Below are positions 63,931-64,000 of a stretch of 64,000 bases of DNA, one piece after another. Position 1 is the first letter of the stretch. Every line of letters starts with the position of its first letter. The notes beneath the pieces were generated by a model. It saw only the letters and a list, made by a program, of their open reading frames with translations. It did not search any database and was not told where the DNA came from. The position numbers and the translations under genes were made by a program. This DNA comes from Diploscapter coronatus (lineage: Eukaryota > Nematoda > Chromadorea > Rhabditida > Rhabditidae): positions 28,047,201 through 28,111,200 of the forward strand of contig OZ038422.1 in NCBI GenBank assembly GCA_964036155.1, written 5' to 3'.

Positions 63931-64000
63931 TCCGAGAAATTCCAAGTTCCAACCGGTACCCGTCCGGCCCTGCCAAGTCTGATACCCGAAATTTCTCCAA

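Overview
This 64-kb window reads as nematode nuclear DNA, most likely from a rhabditid (clade V) relative of Caenorhabditis. The signs are an AT-rich genome, introns mostly of 40-60 nt ending in TTTCAG-type acceptors, closely packed genes with acceptor-like sites just upstream of start codons (possible spliced-leader sites), close matches to worm CaMKII (unc-43) and KIF3B-type kinesin-II (klp-11), and nematode-style 7TM receptors and an FAFA neuropeptide precursor. All gene models were built by hand from splice sites, phase and frame; no search was run.

Layout. 56-1267: 3' end of a Smad gene (end of the MH2 domain) with a long Gln/Tyr-rich tail. 1.3-11.5 kb: non-coding, with a CpG-rich promoter-like patch near 3 kb. 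11.7-27.9 kb: a complete CaMKII gene with alternative N-termini, a mutually exclusive exon pair in the catalytic loop, alternative regulatory-segment exons and three phase-matched internal first exons. One of those encodes a transmembrane anchor and would give a kinase-less, membrane-bound hub protein like vertebrate alpha-KAP. 30.8-35.2 kb: kinesin-II motor (17 exons, 811 aa). 35.2-37.0 kb: a predicted tail-anchored protein. 37.25 kb: a 51-codon ORF. 38.5-39.9 kb: a DUF3050 protein, a family I know from bacteria. 40.5-41.9 kb (minus): a 298-aa 7TM receptor. 45.5-46.5 kb: a small multi-TM protein. 46.9-47.6 kb (minus): a secreted saposin-B protein. 49.5-52.5 kb: a 7TM protein with a long Pro/Ser-rich tail, followed about 145 bp later by an orphan 326-aa gene (operon-like). 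55.6-58.4 kb: a bestrophin. 58.8-59.2 kb: an FAFA-type neuropeptide precursor. 59.3-61.0 kb (minus): a 370-aa Sra/Srab-like receptor converging on it. 62.2 kb: a possible tiny secreted peptide. 63.5-63.9 kb: an inverted/direct repeat element.

Common theme. Much of the window is neuronal or sensory: CaMKII, ciliary kinesin-II, bestrophin channel, neuropeptide precursor and three 7TM receptor-like genes. The most interesting locus is CaMKII, where several unrelated first exons all end in the same phase and can feed the same linker-hub exons, so that kinase, hub-only and membrane-anchored hub products could come from one gene. Splicing is also unusual: several AAG acceptors, several GC donors and one intron of only 28 nt are needed to keep conserved proteins in frame.
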